Source of the DNA: Chloroflexota bacterium | GTDB lineage: Bacteria; Chloroflexota; Dehalococcoidia; UBA2979 | NCBI GenBank assembly: GCA_003228125.1 | Contig: QGNP01000007.1 | Coordinates: 1-54,782 of the forward strand | DNA length: 54,782 nt | Reading direction: 5' to 3' | Part shown: positions 8,572-21,432 of the stretch, one piece after another | How positions within the stretch are numbered: the stretch's first letter is position 1 | How the letters are laid out: every line of letters starts with the position of its first letter | Notes under the pieces: model-generated | Databases searched by the model: none | Seen by the model: the letters and a program-made list of their open reading frames with translations, nothing else | Told to the model about the DNA's origin: nothing | Translations under genes and position numbers: made by a program

Positions 8572-9468
8572 ATGAACATTGATAGGCGTATGATAACAGC
8601 AATGGTTACGCCTATGCTGTTATCAGGAGAGGTAGATTTAGGAGCTTGTGCTGAATTAGCAAGAATACTTGTTCAGCAGGGCTCAGAAGGACTTGTGGTA
8701 ACAGGAACCACTGGAGAATCACCAACTCTTTCAAATGAAGAAAAACAATCAATATGGAAATCTGTTAAATCTGCCGTAGGTCCAGAAGTAGCAATAATTG
8801 CCGGAGCTACGAATTATTCTACAAAAGAATCAATTGCAGGTGCAGAAGCAGCTTTATCAGCAGGCGCAGATGCTATTTTACTTACTGTGCCTTATTATAA
8901 TAAGCCAACACAGGCTGGTTTATATGAACATTTTAAAGCCATTGCTTCCGCAGTTCCTTTACCATGTATTCTGTATAATGTTCCTTCAAGAACAAGTTTA
9001 AATATGACAGCTGAAACAACAATACAATTATCTGAGGTGTCTAACATTGTTGGCATTAAAGAAGCTTCTGGAAATTTAGATCAGATTGCTAGAATTATAA
9101 ATAAGACCGAGGATAATTTTAAAGTTTGGTCTGGTAATGACGCTGATACTTTATCAGTAGTAGCCTTAGGTGGATATGGTGTAATTTCTGTCGCATCTCA
9201 TTTTGTTAGCAAGCAAATTAAAGAGATGATTGATTTTTTATTAAAAAGCGACCTTAAATCTGCAAATCATATTAATGGTCAATTAATTACTTTATATGAT
9301 GCTTTATTTCAAGAAAGTAATCCTATCCCGACTAAATGGGCCTTAAATCATCTTGGTTTTCAGGCTGGGAAACCAAGAATGCCTTTAATGGATCCAAGTC
9401 AAAATACTAAAAAAATACTTGTTTCTGAATTGAATAAATTTGATATAAAATTTTATAAAAAAAATTAA
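8572..9468 (+). CDS. dapA: 4-hydroxy-tetrahydrodipicolinate synthase
   Basis: DapA condenses pyruvate with aspartate semialdehyde. It is a TIM-barrel of the usual length (298 residues). It shows TGTTGESPTL, YYNKPTQAGLYEHF, the LYNVPSRTS segment with the catalytic tyrosine, and the Schiff-base lysine in VGIKEASGN (Lys163). The gene begins three bases after asd, so the two are almost certainly co-translated. It converges on a minus-strand gene only 25 bases downstream. Confidence 0.96.
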   Translation: MNIDRRMITAMVTPMLLSGEVDLGACAELARILVQQGSEGLVVTGTTGESPTLSNEEKQSIWKSVKSAVGPEVAIIAGATNYSTKESIAGAEAALSAGADAILLTVPYYNKPTQAGLYEHFKAIASAVPLPCILYNVPSRTSLNMTAETTIQLSEVSNIVGIKEASGNLDQIARIINKTEDNFKVWSGNDADTLSVVALGGYGVISVASHFVSKQIKEMIDFLLKSDLKSANHINGQLITLYDALFQESNPIPTKWALNHLGFQAGKPRMPLMDPSQNTKKILVSELNKFDIKFYKKN

Positions 9469-9493
9469 TTTACTTAGTTGATTTATGTTATCG

Positions 9494-11297
<1,804 letters not shown>

Positions 11298-11467
11298 TTA
11301 TTATTTCCTTATGAAAATTATATTTTTTTATTTACGATTTTTGTTATAAACAAACCTTATTTAATTTACTGGGTTAGATAATTAATTGCAAATTCTGTTT
11401 CAATTTTTTATGATAAAAAAAAATAATTGAAAAAAATATTTTAATCATTAAATCAAAAAAGTCGTTT

Positions 11468-13417
<1,950 letters not shown>

Positions 13418-13445
13418 CTAAAAGATATTTTTAGATATTATAGAT

Positions 13446-13474
13446 ACTATAGCATTAGAATTTAAACTGCTCAA
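13446..13474 (-). promoter_or_regulatory. Likely vegetative promoter of gyrB
   Basis: Reading leftward, TTGAGC (13469-13474) and TATAGT (13446-13451) are separated by exactly 17 bases, a good match to a housekeeping -35/-10 pair. Transcription would begin about 25 bases before the gyrB start. It is called by eye only. Confidence 0.55.
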
Positions 13475-13531
13475 TCAGATTTATTTATTACATAGCTAGA
13501 AAATTATACATATTTGGAAATGGTTTTTAAG

Positions 13532-13969
13532 ATGGATTCAAGTAATTTTGATTATATTGCAAAAGTAAAAAATGAAATTAATGATATAGCAAAAATGCCA
13601 ATCCTTGGTGTAAAAAGTGAGGTATCCATTCAGAGCAAATATTTACAAGCCCTGCATGGGTTAGAAGGTTATTCCCATATTATTATTATTGGATACCTTC
13701 ATAAAATAAATGAAAAGCCTAGTAAAAAATTGATTACTCACCCTAATGGAGACACTAGCTTGCCTAAACAAGGACTCTTTGCTTTACGTGGGAGACGACC
13801 TAATTTAATTTCCTTCACTGTTTGTAAATTACTTTCTATCAATAATGTTACAATTATTGTTGATAAATTAGATTTACTGAATGAGACACCAATTCTTGAT
13901 GTAAAACCGTATTTGCCCTTTTATGATTCAATTGAGAATGCAACAATGCCTAAGTGGACTTATTCTTAA
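13532..13969 (+). CDS. trmO: tRNA (N6-threonylcarbamoyladenosine-37) methyltransferase TrmO-like
   Basis: TrmO (the former YaeB/TsaA/UPF0066 family) methylates t6A at position 37 of certain tRNAs using S-adenosylmethionine. The core is clear: FALRGRRPNLISFTVCKLL, then VDKLDLLNETPILDVKPYLP. The 146-residue length fits the single-domain form. The frame opens earlier, at a TTG (13514) and an ATG (13520). I chose the ATG at 13532 because little would be gained upstream, but no start has a strong ribosome-binding site. It is divergent from gyrB and 28 bases before ychF. Confidence 0.85.
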   Translation: MDSSNFDYIAKVKNEINDIAKMPILGVKSEVSIQSKYLQALHGLEGYSHIIIIGYLHKINEKPSKKLITHPNGDTSLPKQGLFALRGRRPNLISFTVCKLLSINNVTIIVDKLDLLNETPILDVKPYLPFYDSIENATMPKWTYS

Positions 13970-13997
13970 TTGATTACTAGTAGAAAGATATAATAAT

Positions 13998-15104
13998 ATG
14001 GGATTTAAATGTGGAATTGTTGGCTTGCCTAATGTTGGGAAATCAACCATTTTTAATGCGCTCAGTCAGTCTAATAATGCCTTAGCAGCAAATTATCCAT
14101 TTGCAACAATTGAGCCCAATGTAGGAAGAGTTGCTGTTCCGGACATAAGATTAGATGTATTGTCAAAAATTAATAACTCTGAAAAGACTATTCCTGTTTT
14201 TATGGATTTTGTAGATATTGCTGGACTAGTAAAGGGAGCTTCAAGAGGAGAAGGGTTAGGTAATAAATTTCTTTCTCATATTAGAGAAGTAGATGCAATT
14301 GTACATGTGATTAGGTGCTTTGAAGATACAAACATTACACATGTTTCAGAAAGAATTAATCCAGTTAATGATTTAGAAGTCATACAAACTGAGTTGTTTT
14401 TGTCAGATCTAGATATTCTTTTCAAAAAGCGTGAAAACATGATAAAAAAAAATAAAAGTAAAATGGACAATCATGAAGAAATAATGAACATCATTGATAA
14501 ACTAATTGAATATATAAATAATAATGAAATTTCTAAAATAGAAAATATTTCAGAAGATGAAACTGCATTAGTTAGTGATTTAAACTTATTATGTTTAAAG
14601 CCAGCTTTTTATATATGCAATGTTTCAGAACAAGATGTTGCATTAGGCAATGACTTTACTAGAGAGTTATATATAAAAATACAAGATCAAAATAAAAACA
14701 ACCAAATTATTCTTGTTTCAGCTAATATTGAATCTGAAATTGCAAATCTTGAATCTACTAAAGAACAATTAGAGTTTTTAGAATCATTAGGATTAAAACA
14801 AACAGCTCTAGCAAAAGTTATATCTACTGGGTATAACATGTTAGATCTTATAACTTTTTTTACTACTGGACCAAAAGAAACAAGGGCATGGACTGTTCGG
14901 TCTAATTCGACTGCTCCGCAGGCTGCTGGAAGGATACATACTGATTTTGAAAAAGGTTTTATTAGAGCAGAGACAATTTCCTATGACGATTACATATCTA
15001 CAGGAAGTGAAAATGCTGCAAAAAATGCTGGTAAAATGCGCCAAGAAGGTAAAGATTATATTGTTATAGAAGCTGATATTTTTCATTTTTTATTTAATAA
15101 TTGA
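13998..15104 (+). CDS. ychF: Obg-family ribosome-binding ATPase YchF
   Basis: YchF is a P-loop ATPase of the Obg group that binds ribosomes and affects translation and stress responses. The nucleotide motifs are GLPNVGKST, NYPFATIEPNVG, DIAGLVKGASRGEGLG and the altered specificity motif NVSE, which in this family favours ATP over GTP. The TGS domain closes the protein (TFFTTGPKETRAWTV to GKDYIVIEADIFHF). Its length of 368 residues is normal. Confidence 0.95.
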   Translation: MGFKCGIVGLPNVGKSTIFNALSQSNNALAANYPFATIEPNVGRVAVPDIRLDVLSKINNSEKTIPVFMDFVDIAGLVKGASRGEGLGNKFLSHIREVDAIVHVIRCFEDTNITHVSERINPVNDLEVIQTELFLSDLDILFKKRENMIKKNKSKMDNHEEIMNIIDKLIEYINNNEISKIENISEDETALVSDLNLLCLKPAFYICNVSEQDVALGNDFTRELYIKIQDQNKNNQIILVSANIESEIANLESTKEQLEFLESLGLKQTALAKVISTGYNMLDLITFFTTGPKETRAWTVRSNSTAPQAAGRIHTDFEKGFIRAETISYDDYISTGSENAAKNAGKMRQEGKDYIVIEADIFHFLFNN

Positions 15105-15116
15105 GAAGAGCATTTA

Positions 15117-15962
15117 TTGAAAAACTCTATTTTGATTTATCAAAAAATTCAAGAATCATTAAAAAATGGCATTCCAGTGGCATTAATTACGGCTATGAAT
15201 TCTGAACAAAACAATCTAGGTAGGAAATTTTTCATTAATAAAAATAAAGAGGTTGTTGGAGACATTAATAATGATTCACGAGTTAATGATTTATTATTAG
15301 AATATGTAATAAAAAAAATGAATCAGAACGTTTTTTCTGTTATTAGTATCGTTTCTTTAAATTATGATACATATAAAATAACCGAGAGCAATAAAATAAA
15401 TATCTCTGATAATTTTGATAAAAATAATGGATCTGTTCTTTTTATTGAATTTATGTATCCTAAAATGCAACTTATTATTGTGGGCGGAGGTCATGTTGGC
15501 CATGCATTGGCTCAATTAGGAGATGTTGTTGGCTTTGAAATCACTGTTGTAGACGATCGTAAAGATTATGCGAATCTTGAAAGATTTCCTATGGCTATTA
15601 AAATTCTAACTGGAGACATTGAAAGCTCGATAGATTCTCTTGAATTAAATGCACTAAGTTATGTTGTTTTAGTCTCAAGAGGACATAAATTGGATGAAGC
15701 TGCTTTAAGAATGAGCGTGCAGAAAAATCCAGCTTACATTGGTATGATTGGTAGTAAAAGAAGAACTTCAATCGTCATTAATAATCTTGTACAAGAAGGA
15801 GTTAATTTAGAAAAAATCCAAAATATTTATACTCCAATTGGAATAGATCTAGGAGGACAAAGCCCAGCTGAGATTGCTTTGTCAATTCTTTCAGAAATTA
15901 TTATAATAATTCATAAAGGTTCAGGCAAACACTTAAATTCTTTAAAGAAAATCATATTATAA
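15117..15962 (+). CDS. XdhC/CoxI-family protein with Rossmann domain and degenerate N-terminal domain
   Basis: XdhC/CoxI proteins help insert sulfurated molybdenum cofactor into xanthine dehydrogenase/CO dehydrogenase-type hydroxylases. The C-terminal Rossmann domain (about 120-275) is well kept: LIIVGGGHVGHALAQLG, VVDDRK, VLVSRGHKLDE, IGMIGSKRR and PIGIDLGGQSPAEIA. The N-terminal half has the right length but lacks the usual GSTPR and GTIGGGC motifs. Those motifs are intact in the small protein encoded 60 bases downstream, so the two may act as a split pair. The start is a TTG with weak ribosome-binding support. No hydroxylase subunit is in the window. Confidence 0.85.
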   Translation: MKNSILIYQKIQESLKNGIPVALITAMNSEQNNLGRKFFINKNKEVVGDINNDSRVNDLLLEYVIKKMNQNVFSVISIVSLNYDTYKITESNKINISDNFDKNNGSVLFIEFMYPKMQLIIVGGGHVGHALAQLGDVVGFEITVVDDRKDYANLERFPMAIKILTGDIESSIDSLELNALSYVVLVSRGHKLDEAALRMSVQKNPAYIGMIGSKRRTSIVINNLVQEGVNLEKIQNIYTPIGIDLGGQSPAEIALSILSEIIIIIHKGSGKHLNSLKKIIL

Positions 15963-16021
15963 AAACAATTCTTTATCATAAAACTGTGCTATTTATTGAT
16001 TAATTCGTGTATGATCGATTT

Positions 16022-16348
16022 ATGCAAATAAATACTGATAATAATTTTATTGATGAAATTCTGATTTGTTTGAAAAAAAATAAATCTGCAGTCATGGCAA
16101 CGGTAGTGAACACTCGTGGTTCTACTCCTCGCAAAGCAGGAGCAAAAATGCTAATTCGCCCTGATGGTTCGTTTACTGGTACTATAGGCGGAGGCTGCGG
16201 AGAGGCAGAAGTTTGGCAAAAAGCGATGGAAGTTTTTAAATCTAATCAATTATCCTATGTATCAGTAGATTTGACCGAACCAGTAGATGGTGAAGACAAA
16301 GTTTGTGGTGGAGTTATGGACGTTATGATAGAGAAACTAGTTCCTTAA
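16022..16348 (+). CDS. Stand-alone XdhC/CoxI N-terminal domain protein
   Basis: This 108-residue protein consists only of the XdhC_CoxI domain: VMATVVNTRGSTPRKAGAKM, then GSFTGTIGGGCGEAEVW and VCGGVMDVMIE. In the family this domain is thought to bind molybdenum cofactor and guide its sulfuration. I chose the ATG at 16022 over an in-frame GTG at 16007. A TATGAT box at 16010-16015 ends six bases before that ATG, so the mRNA may be nearly leaderless. It likely complements the preceding full-length XdhC-like protein, whose own N-terminal domain is degenerate. Confidence 0.85.
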   Translation: MQINTDNNFIDEILICLKKNKSAVMATVVNTRGSTPRKAGAKMLIRPDGSFTGTIGGGCGEAEVWQKAMEVFKSNQLSYVSVDLTEPVDGEDKVCGGVMDVMIEKLVP

Positions 16349-16379
16349 TAATAATTAAATTTTATAGAAAGGCAAAAAA

Positions 16380-16586
16380 ATGATTGGTAGTTTAGGTTGG
16401 CAAGAATTGCTAATAGTCCTTGTAATATTGGCGCTTCTTTTTGGAGCCGGAAGAGTATCGAGTCTCGGGGGCGCGCTTGGAAAAGGCATCCGTGAATTTA
16501 GAAAAGAATCTACAGCGAAAGACGATATTGTTATTGCAAATCAGGAAGATGATGATGAAAAGAATAAAGAAGATACTAGCAAATAA
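16380..16586 (+). CDS. tatA: Twin-arginine translocase subunit TatA/TatE
   Basis: TatA forms the pore-like part of the Tat export system for folded proteins. The 68-residue protein has one N-terminal membrane helix (about 6-21), the hinge LFGAGRVSSLG, an amphipathic helix GGALGKGIREFRKE and an acidic tail. An AAAGGC stretch precedes the ATG. A likely client in the window is the Rieske protein at 34288, which has a TRRTFVK motif. tatC is not here. Confidence 0.93.
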   Translation: MIGSLGWQELLIVLVILALLFGAGRVSSLGGALGKGIREFRKESTAKDDIVIANQEDDDEKNKEDTSK

Positions 16587-16636
16587 TTTCTAATTTTTTT
16601 ATCAAAAATATAAATATATAATAGCGAGTTGTAATT

Positions 16637-17623
16637 ATGCAAATAATAGACGATCTGCATCAATTCAAGACTTCAATGATTCGTCCACAATTACCTTATG
16701 TGATGTCATATCTTTTTGAAGATCAAAAGGAGGGACTAACTTTATTTGATACTGGTTTTGGTACTGATCAAGCATACAACGAATTAAAAATTTCTTTACA
16801 GAAATTAGGCTATCAAATCAGTGATTTAAGCCGCGTTATTATTTCTCATGCCCATCCAGATCACATAGGTATGGTAGGAAAGATTAGACAAGATAATAGT
16901 GATTTTAAATTGATTATGTCTAAAGATGAATATGAGTGGATCAATTCTCGAAAAGATCGTGATTGGCAGAAAATTGGCAATAATTGGATGGAACAACATG
17001 GCTTGAGTATTGAAGAAATTAATGCTTCCAAAGAAGATTCCATATGGAAAAATATAGAGTGGCCAGACTTAAGTCCTGATTTACTAGTTGTGGATGGAGA
17101 CGAGCTGCTTATTGGAAAATGGTCCTTTCAATTTATTTCTACCCCAGGACATACAAAGGGTCATATTTGCTTATACGAAAAAAATTATAAGTTAATGTTG
17201 ACTGGAGATCATGTCTTGCCACATATATCACCTAATGTATCAGTTGATTTTCAAGGCAAACACTTAAATGCATTGGTTAATTATATAAATTCATTAAAAA
17301 AAATGCTTTCTTTTGATACTGATATTGTTTTACCAGCACATGAGTATGCTTTTACTGATTTACAAGAGAGAGTGAATGAATTACTTTTACATCATAAAAA
17401 TAGATTGTCAGAACATCTTGCTATTTTTAATGATGGATCTTTAACAGCTGCTGAAGTAGCAAAAAAAATAAGTTGGAATACCGGATCGTTCGATGATTTT
17501 AATTTAATGATGAAAAGGTCTGCTATAGGTGAAACAGTTGCACATTTAGAATATCTGGTTACTGATAATGCCTTGGTTAAAATAAATGGAGGACACAAAG
17601 AAGTTAATTGGCAACTTGCATAG
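16637..17623 (+). CDS. Metallo-beta-lactamase-fold hydrolase
   Basis: This is an MBL-fold metal-dependent hydrolase of unknown substrate. The metal site is intact: SHAHPDH (His71, His73, Asp75, His76), a later histidine in TPGHTKGH, the bridging aspartate in TGDH and a final histidine in PAHEY. After about residue 240 there is an extra helical region resembling the winged-helix tail of LACTB2-like relatives. Its 328 residues fit that subgroup better than RNase J or glyoxalase II. The neighbours do not point to a substrate. Confidence 0.85.
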   Translation: MQIIDDLHQFKTSMIRPQLPYVMSYLFEDQKEGLTLFDTGFGTDQAYNELKISLQKLGYQISDLSRVIISHAHPDHIGMVGKIRQDNSDFKLIMSKDEYEWINSRKDRDWQKIGNNWMEQHGLSIEEINASKEDSIWKNIEWPDLSPDLLVVDGDELLIGKWSFQFISTPGHTKGHICLYEKNYKLMLTGDHVLPHISPNVSVDFQGKHLNALVNYINSLKKMLSFDTDIVLPAHEYAFTDLQERVNELLLHHKNRLSEHLAIFNDGSLTAAEVAKKISWNTGSFDDFNLMMKRSAIGETVAHLEYLVTDNALVKINGGHKEVNWQLA

Positions 17624-17660
17624 ATACTTTGTCCATTCATAGAAAATAGAGAAATATTCA

Positions 17661-19046
17661 TTGAATTTAATAAAATATATAATACTTTCTAAGGCTATTT
17701 TTCTTAAACAGCTATTAAGGTTTTTTGTTTTAGGTGGGGGAACAGCACTGCCTGGTTTATTTGTTGAAAAATTTGTTCCTCATATATTGAATGATATAGC
17801 GAATAATTTTCAAGGTAAAATTATTGTTATTTCAGGTACGAACGGCAAAACTACCGTAACAAATACATTAGTTAATATTGTTTCCTCCAACGGCATTCCA
17901 GTTATTAGTAATAATGCTGGTTCAAATTTACATAGAGGGATAATTAGTGCTTATTTAGACGCATTAAACAATTTTGGTAAGTTTGTAAAGAATGACAGCA
18001 TGATGATCTTAGAAGTTGATGAGGCAATTCTTGCTTCAACCTGTAAAAAACTTAAACCAAGCATAATTATGTTGTTAAATTTATTTCGCGATCAATTAGA
18101 TAGATATGGAGAAATTGATACAATTAGAAAGAATTGGCTTAAAGAATTTTCTTTAAGTTATTATCAAAATACTCATCTAATAGTTAATACCGATGATTAC
18201 TTGCTCTCTGAAATAAGCAAAAGTTTTTCAGGCGAAGTTACTTATTACGGCATAGAAGATAGTTCATTAGAAAATAATAAAGTCGATCACACCATTGAGA
18301 CTTGTTATTGCAATTGTGGGATTAAGATAGATAAATTTGCAAGATATTATGGACATTTAGGTAAGTGGAAATGTATTGTTTGTGACAATCAAAGAACAAA
18401 GCCGCAAATCTATGCTTCAAATATCCAACAAGATAATTTAAATTTAAAATTTGATATTAACGATCGTCAGGACCAAGAATTAAAACTTTTAAACCTTGGA
18501 GTTTTTTCTGTTTACAACTACCTTGCTGCCATCACTGCGTCTTTGTTCTTAAATATCCATTTTAAGCAAATTGCACATGCTTTGTCTCAAGAAAAGCAAA
18601 TTTTTGGAAGGCAAGAGACATTTTTGGTTAAGAATAAAACAATCAAGTTATTTTTAGTTAAAAACCCTATTGGCCTTAATCAAGTTATTCAAACTTTAAA
18701 TACTTTAAAAAAGAAGAAGCTTAATATTTTATTTGCACTCAATAATCAAATTGAAGATGGCATTGATGTATCTTGGATATACGATGCCGATATTGAAATG
18801 ATAGTAAGCGGATTAAAAAATTTAGTTATTTCTGGCGATCGAGCTGATGATCTAGCTTTGAGATTTACTTTAGGTGGAAGAAAAGAATTTATTGTTGAAA
18901 AAAATCTTAAAAATTCCATTGATTTCATCATTGATTTATCCGCGGAGGATTCAGAAATATATCTTTTATTAACTTATTCAGCTATGATGAAATATAGAAA
19001 ATATTTAGTTAAAATTTCTGGAGGAAAGCCTTTTTGGGCTAATTAA
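17661..19046 (+). CDS. murT: MurT-like Mur ligase (lipid II isoglutaminyl synthase, ligase subunit)
   Basis: MurT works with GatD to amidate the D-glutamate of lipid II. The protein begins with a hydrophobic stretch, then the P-loop GTNGKTT (59-65), EVDEA, and LNLFRDQLDRYGEID. A four-Cys zinc insert typical of MurT follows (Cys pairs at about 214-245, around CYCNCG and CIVC), and then the C-terminal DUF1727-type domain. It starts with TTG. Seven bases separate it from gatD, the usual pairing. Many Dehalococcoidia are thought to lack peptidoglycan, so the substrate here is uncertain. Confidence 0.9.
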   Translation: MNLIKYIILSKAIFLKQLLRFFVLGGGTALPGLFVEKFVPHILNDIANNFQGKIIVISGTNGKTTVTNTLVNIVSSNGIPVISNNAGSNLHRGIISAYLDALNNFGKFVKNDSMMILEVDEAILASTCKKLKPSIIMLLNLFRDQLDRYGEIDTIRKNWLKEFSLSYYQNTHLIVNTDDYLLSEISKSFSGEVTYYGIEDSSLENNKVDHTIETCYCNCGIKIDKFARYYGHLGKWKCIVCDNQRTKPQIYASNIQQDNLNLKFDINDRQDQELKLLNLGVFSVYNYLAAITASLFLNIHFKQIAHALSQEKQIFGRQETFLVKNKTIKLFLVKNPIGLNQVIQTLNTLKKKKLNILFALNNQIEDGIDVSWIYDADIEMIVSGLKNLVISGDRADDLALRFTLGGRKEFIVEKNLKNSIDFIIDLSAEDSEIYLLLTYSAMMKYRKYLVKISGGKPFWAN

Positions 19047-19052
19047 AATTAA

Positions 19053-19793
19053 ATGTACTCACTTAATATTCTGCATCTGTATCCTGATATTTTAAATTTG
19101 TATGCTGATCGAGGAAATATTTTAGCATTGCAATATTGTGCACAAAAAATTGACGTGTCAATTAATATAAAATATTTATTTATAGGTGATGAATTTCCTG
19201 CAGATATTGATTTGATCCTAATAGGAGGCGGACAAGATCAAGATCAAGAACATGTTAGCCTTGATCTTATAAGACATGGTAGCAAGATTAAAAGTTTAGT
19301 TTTAGAAAATTTACCTGTCTTAGCAGTTTGTGGGGGATATCAATTATTTGGAAAAAGTTATCAATTATCTAAAAAGAAAATTTTAGAAGGCATTGGAATT
19401 TTTGATTGTGTTTCCATTGCCGAGCCTAATTTAAATCATGAAAGGTTTATTGGTGAAATATTAATAAATGCTCAAAATAATTTAGGTAGTATTATTGGCT
19501 TTGAAAATCATTCTGCTCGTACGTATCTTGGTGCACAAGTAGAGCCATTTGGTCATATTGTAAAAGGATTTGGCAACAACGGCGTTGATAGCACAGAAGG
19601 AGCAATATTCCATAATGCGATCGGTACTTATTTGCATGGACCAATTTTACCTAGAAATATAAAATTAACATATTTTTTATTAAATTGTGCGATAAAAAGA
19701 AAATTTGGCTCGTTTGTAGAATTGCCGAGTGAGAATGATGTAATAGTCGACAATGCCTATAATTACGGAGTTAATTATATATTGTCTAAGTAA
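19053..19793 (+). CDS. gatD: GatD-like glutamine amidotransferase
   Basis: GatD releases ammonia from glutamine for its partner MurT. It is a class I amidotransferase of the CobB/CobQ type. The nucleophile cysteine is in VLAVCGGYQLFG (about Cys93) and the catalytic histidine in TYLHGPILPRN (about His194). LILIGGGQDQDQ and GFENHSARTYLG are also characteristic. The length (246 residues) is normal. It follows murT closely, so the two should form one enzyme. Confidence 0.93.
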   Translation: MYSLNILHLYPDILNLYADRGNILALQYCAQKIDVSINIKYLFIGDEFPADIDLILIGGGQDQDQEHVSLDLIRHGSKIKSLVLENLPVLAVCGGYQLFGKSYQLSKKKILEGIGIFDCVSIAEPNLNHERFIGEILINAQNNLGSIIGFENHSARTYLGAQVEPFGHIVKGFGNNGVDSTEGAIFHNAIGTYLHGPILPRNIKLTYFLLNCAIKRKFGSFVELPSENDVIVDNAYNYGVNYILSK

Positions 19794-19811
19794 ATATACA
19801 GAGAATCCTTT

Positions 19812-20558
19812 ATGAAAAATTTTTTTTTCCTATTTTGTTTTTTAGGTCTTTTTCTTCAGTCATGTAGTTTTTTTACTCAAAATAATGAAATTATAATTAA
19901 TATTGAAAAAAATATAACTGATGTTAAAGAAAATATAAATCAAAATATTATTAAAGATGATTTAGAAACGAAAAACTCCAATTTGGTTGCAGATTATCCA
20001 AGTAATTTTATGATTCCAATCCAAGGTGCTTGCATAACTAAAAATACAGGTTTATTACCTGGATCTCCAAGGCCATATCGGAATGGAACGCATGAAGGAA
20101 TAGATTTTTATAATAATATTGCATGTGTCAAAATAGCTGCTGGGACAGAGGTTGTTTCTGTTGACGAAGGCATTGTTATTAGAGTAGATTTAGAATATTC
20201 AGCAATGACTCAAGATCTTTTAGATTTATTGAGCAATGAAACATCTTTTCAATTTAATGAAGCACAAAAACTAGATATATATCGTGGCAGACAAATTTGG
20301 ATCGAGCATAAATTAGGAATAATTACAAGATATGCCCATTTGTCTGCTATTGCCAATGATGTTAAGCTTGGAACACAATTAAAAAAAGGTACAGTAATTG
20401 GATATGTAGGAGAATCAGGTACTCCTGAATCTGTTACTGATCCAGGTACAGAAAACCACTTACATTTTGAGATTAGAAAAGGAAGTAAATATTTAGGTGA
20501 AGGCAAACAATTAGATTCGATGTATGAATTGTATTCTAATTTTTTCGCGCCGCAGTAA
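19812..20558 (+). CDS. Lipoprotein with M23 (LytM-type) peptidase domain
   Basis: The N-terminus is a signal peptide ending in the lipobox LFLQSC, so the mature protein should be lipid-anchored at Cys18. An Asn/Lys-rich linker leads to an M23 domain (about 60-245). The zinc ligands are intact: THEGIDF (HxxxD) and HLHFEI (HxH), plus YAHLS. Active M23 enzymes cut peptide cross-bridges in cell walls. It lies between gatD and lgt; Lgt would attach its lipid. Together with MurT/GatD it hints at a wall-like polymer, or at a repurposed peptidase. Confidence 0.88.
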   Translation: MKNFFFLFCFLGLFLQSCSFFTQNNEIIINIEKNITDVKENINQNIIKDDLETKNSNLVADYPSNFMIPIQGACITKNTGLLPGSPRPYRNGTHEGIDFYNNIACVKIAAGTEVVSVDEGIVIRVDLEYSAMTQDLLDLLSNETSFQFNEAQKLDIYRGRQIWIEHKLGIITRYAHLSAIANDVKLGTQLKKGTVIGYVGESGTPESVTDPGTENHLHFEIRKGSKYLGEGKQLDSMYELYSNFFAPQ

Positions 20559-20595
20559 AAAAATTATTTTGCTGCTTGAAATATTAAAATGAATA

Positions 20596-21432
20596 ATGCT
20601 AATTATAAAAATACCATTTGATCCAATTATTATTCAATTAGGTCCAATTATAATATCTTGGCATGGTTTTTTTATGTCAGCTGGAATGATTCTAGCAGTT
20701 TATTTATGTCTTCAAATAAAAGAAAAATTCAACTATAACGAAGATATGGTTTTTAATACTGCCTTAGCAGCAATTCCTTCTGGTATTATTGGCGCAAGGT
20801 TGCTTTTTGTATTTGAATATTGGACATTTTATGCAGCTAATCCAATTAAAATCTTTGCTTTACAAAATGGAGGTATCTCTATTTGGGGCGGCATTATTGG
20901 TGGCATTATTGGTGGTTTTTTATTCGCATTTTTTTCTAAATACCCATTATTAAAAGGGCTTGATTTAGCAGCGTTTGGATTAATTTTTGGTCAAGCAATT
21001 GGAAGAATTGGAGACATGATTAATGGGGAGCATTTTGGCACTTCAACTCAATTGCCTTGGGGTGTTATATATACCAATCAAGGTTCTCCAGCTTTTTTAC
21101 ATTCTTTAGCAAATGGAGCTCACCATCCAGCTACTTCCTATGAGTTTATTGCAGATATGTGGATACTCCTTTTCATGCTTTTGATTTTATTTAGATGTAA
21201 ACGATATTTTAATGGTTCTTTTTTTGTAATCTATATTCTACTTTATTCAGCAATGAGATTTTTTGTCACGAACTTGAGAGTTGATTCAGCTTTTTTTAAT
21301 GACACTGGGCTTAGGATACCCCAGATGGTTAGTTTATCAGCCATGATATTGGTGATTAGTTTAACGTTAATTTTATATTCTTTAAAGAAAAAAAGATTAT
21401 TCCCGAGATTATTTACAAGATTAGAACAATGA
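20596..21432 (+). CDS. lgt: Prolipoprotein diacylglyceryl transferase
   Basis: Lgt transfers diacylglycerol to the lipobox cysteine of exported lipoproteins. The protein is a multi-pass membrane enzyme (about seven hydrophobic segments, 278 residues). It has ISWHGF near the N-terminus, GARLLFVFEYW, GGISIWGGIIGG and the signature FGQAIGRIGDMINGEHFG (many relatives have GRxGNFxN). The stop overlaps the ATG of the glutaredoxin-like gene by four bases. Confidence 0.93.
   Translation: MLIIKIPFDPIIIQLGPIIISWHGFFMSAGMILAVYLCLQIKEKFNYNEDMVFNTALAAIPSGIIGARLLFVFEYWTFYAANPIKIFALQNGGISIWGGIIGGIIGGFLFAFFSKYPLLKGLDLAAFGLIFGQAIGRIGDMINGEHFGTSTQLPWGVIYTNQGSPAFLHSLANGAHHPATSYEFIADMWILLFMLLILFRCKRYFNGSFFVIYILLYSAMRFFVTNLRVDSAFFNDTGLRIPQMVSLSAMILVISLTLILYSLKKKRLFPRLFTRLEQ

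Noticed and set aside
9469-9493. Terminator in the dapA convergent gap
   Set aside because: Only a T run is present without a stem, and the gap is only 25 bases long.
11298-11467. Possible terminator between gyrB and purA
   Set aside because: Only A/T runs and a weak, mismatched stem are visible; read-through from gyrB to purA is as likely.
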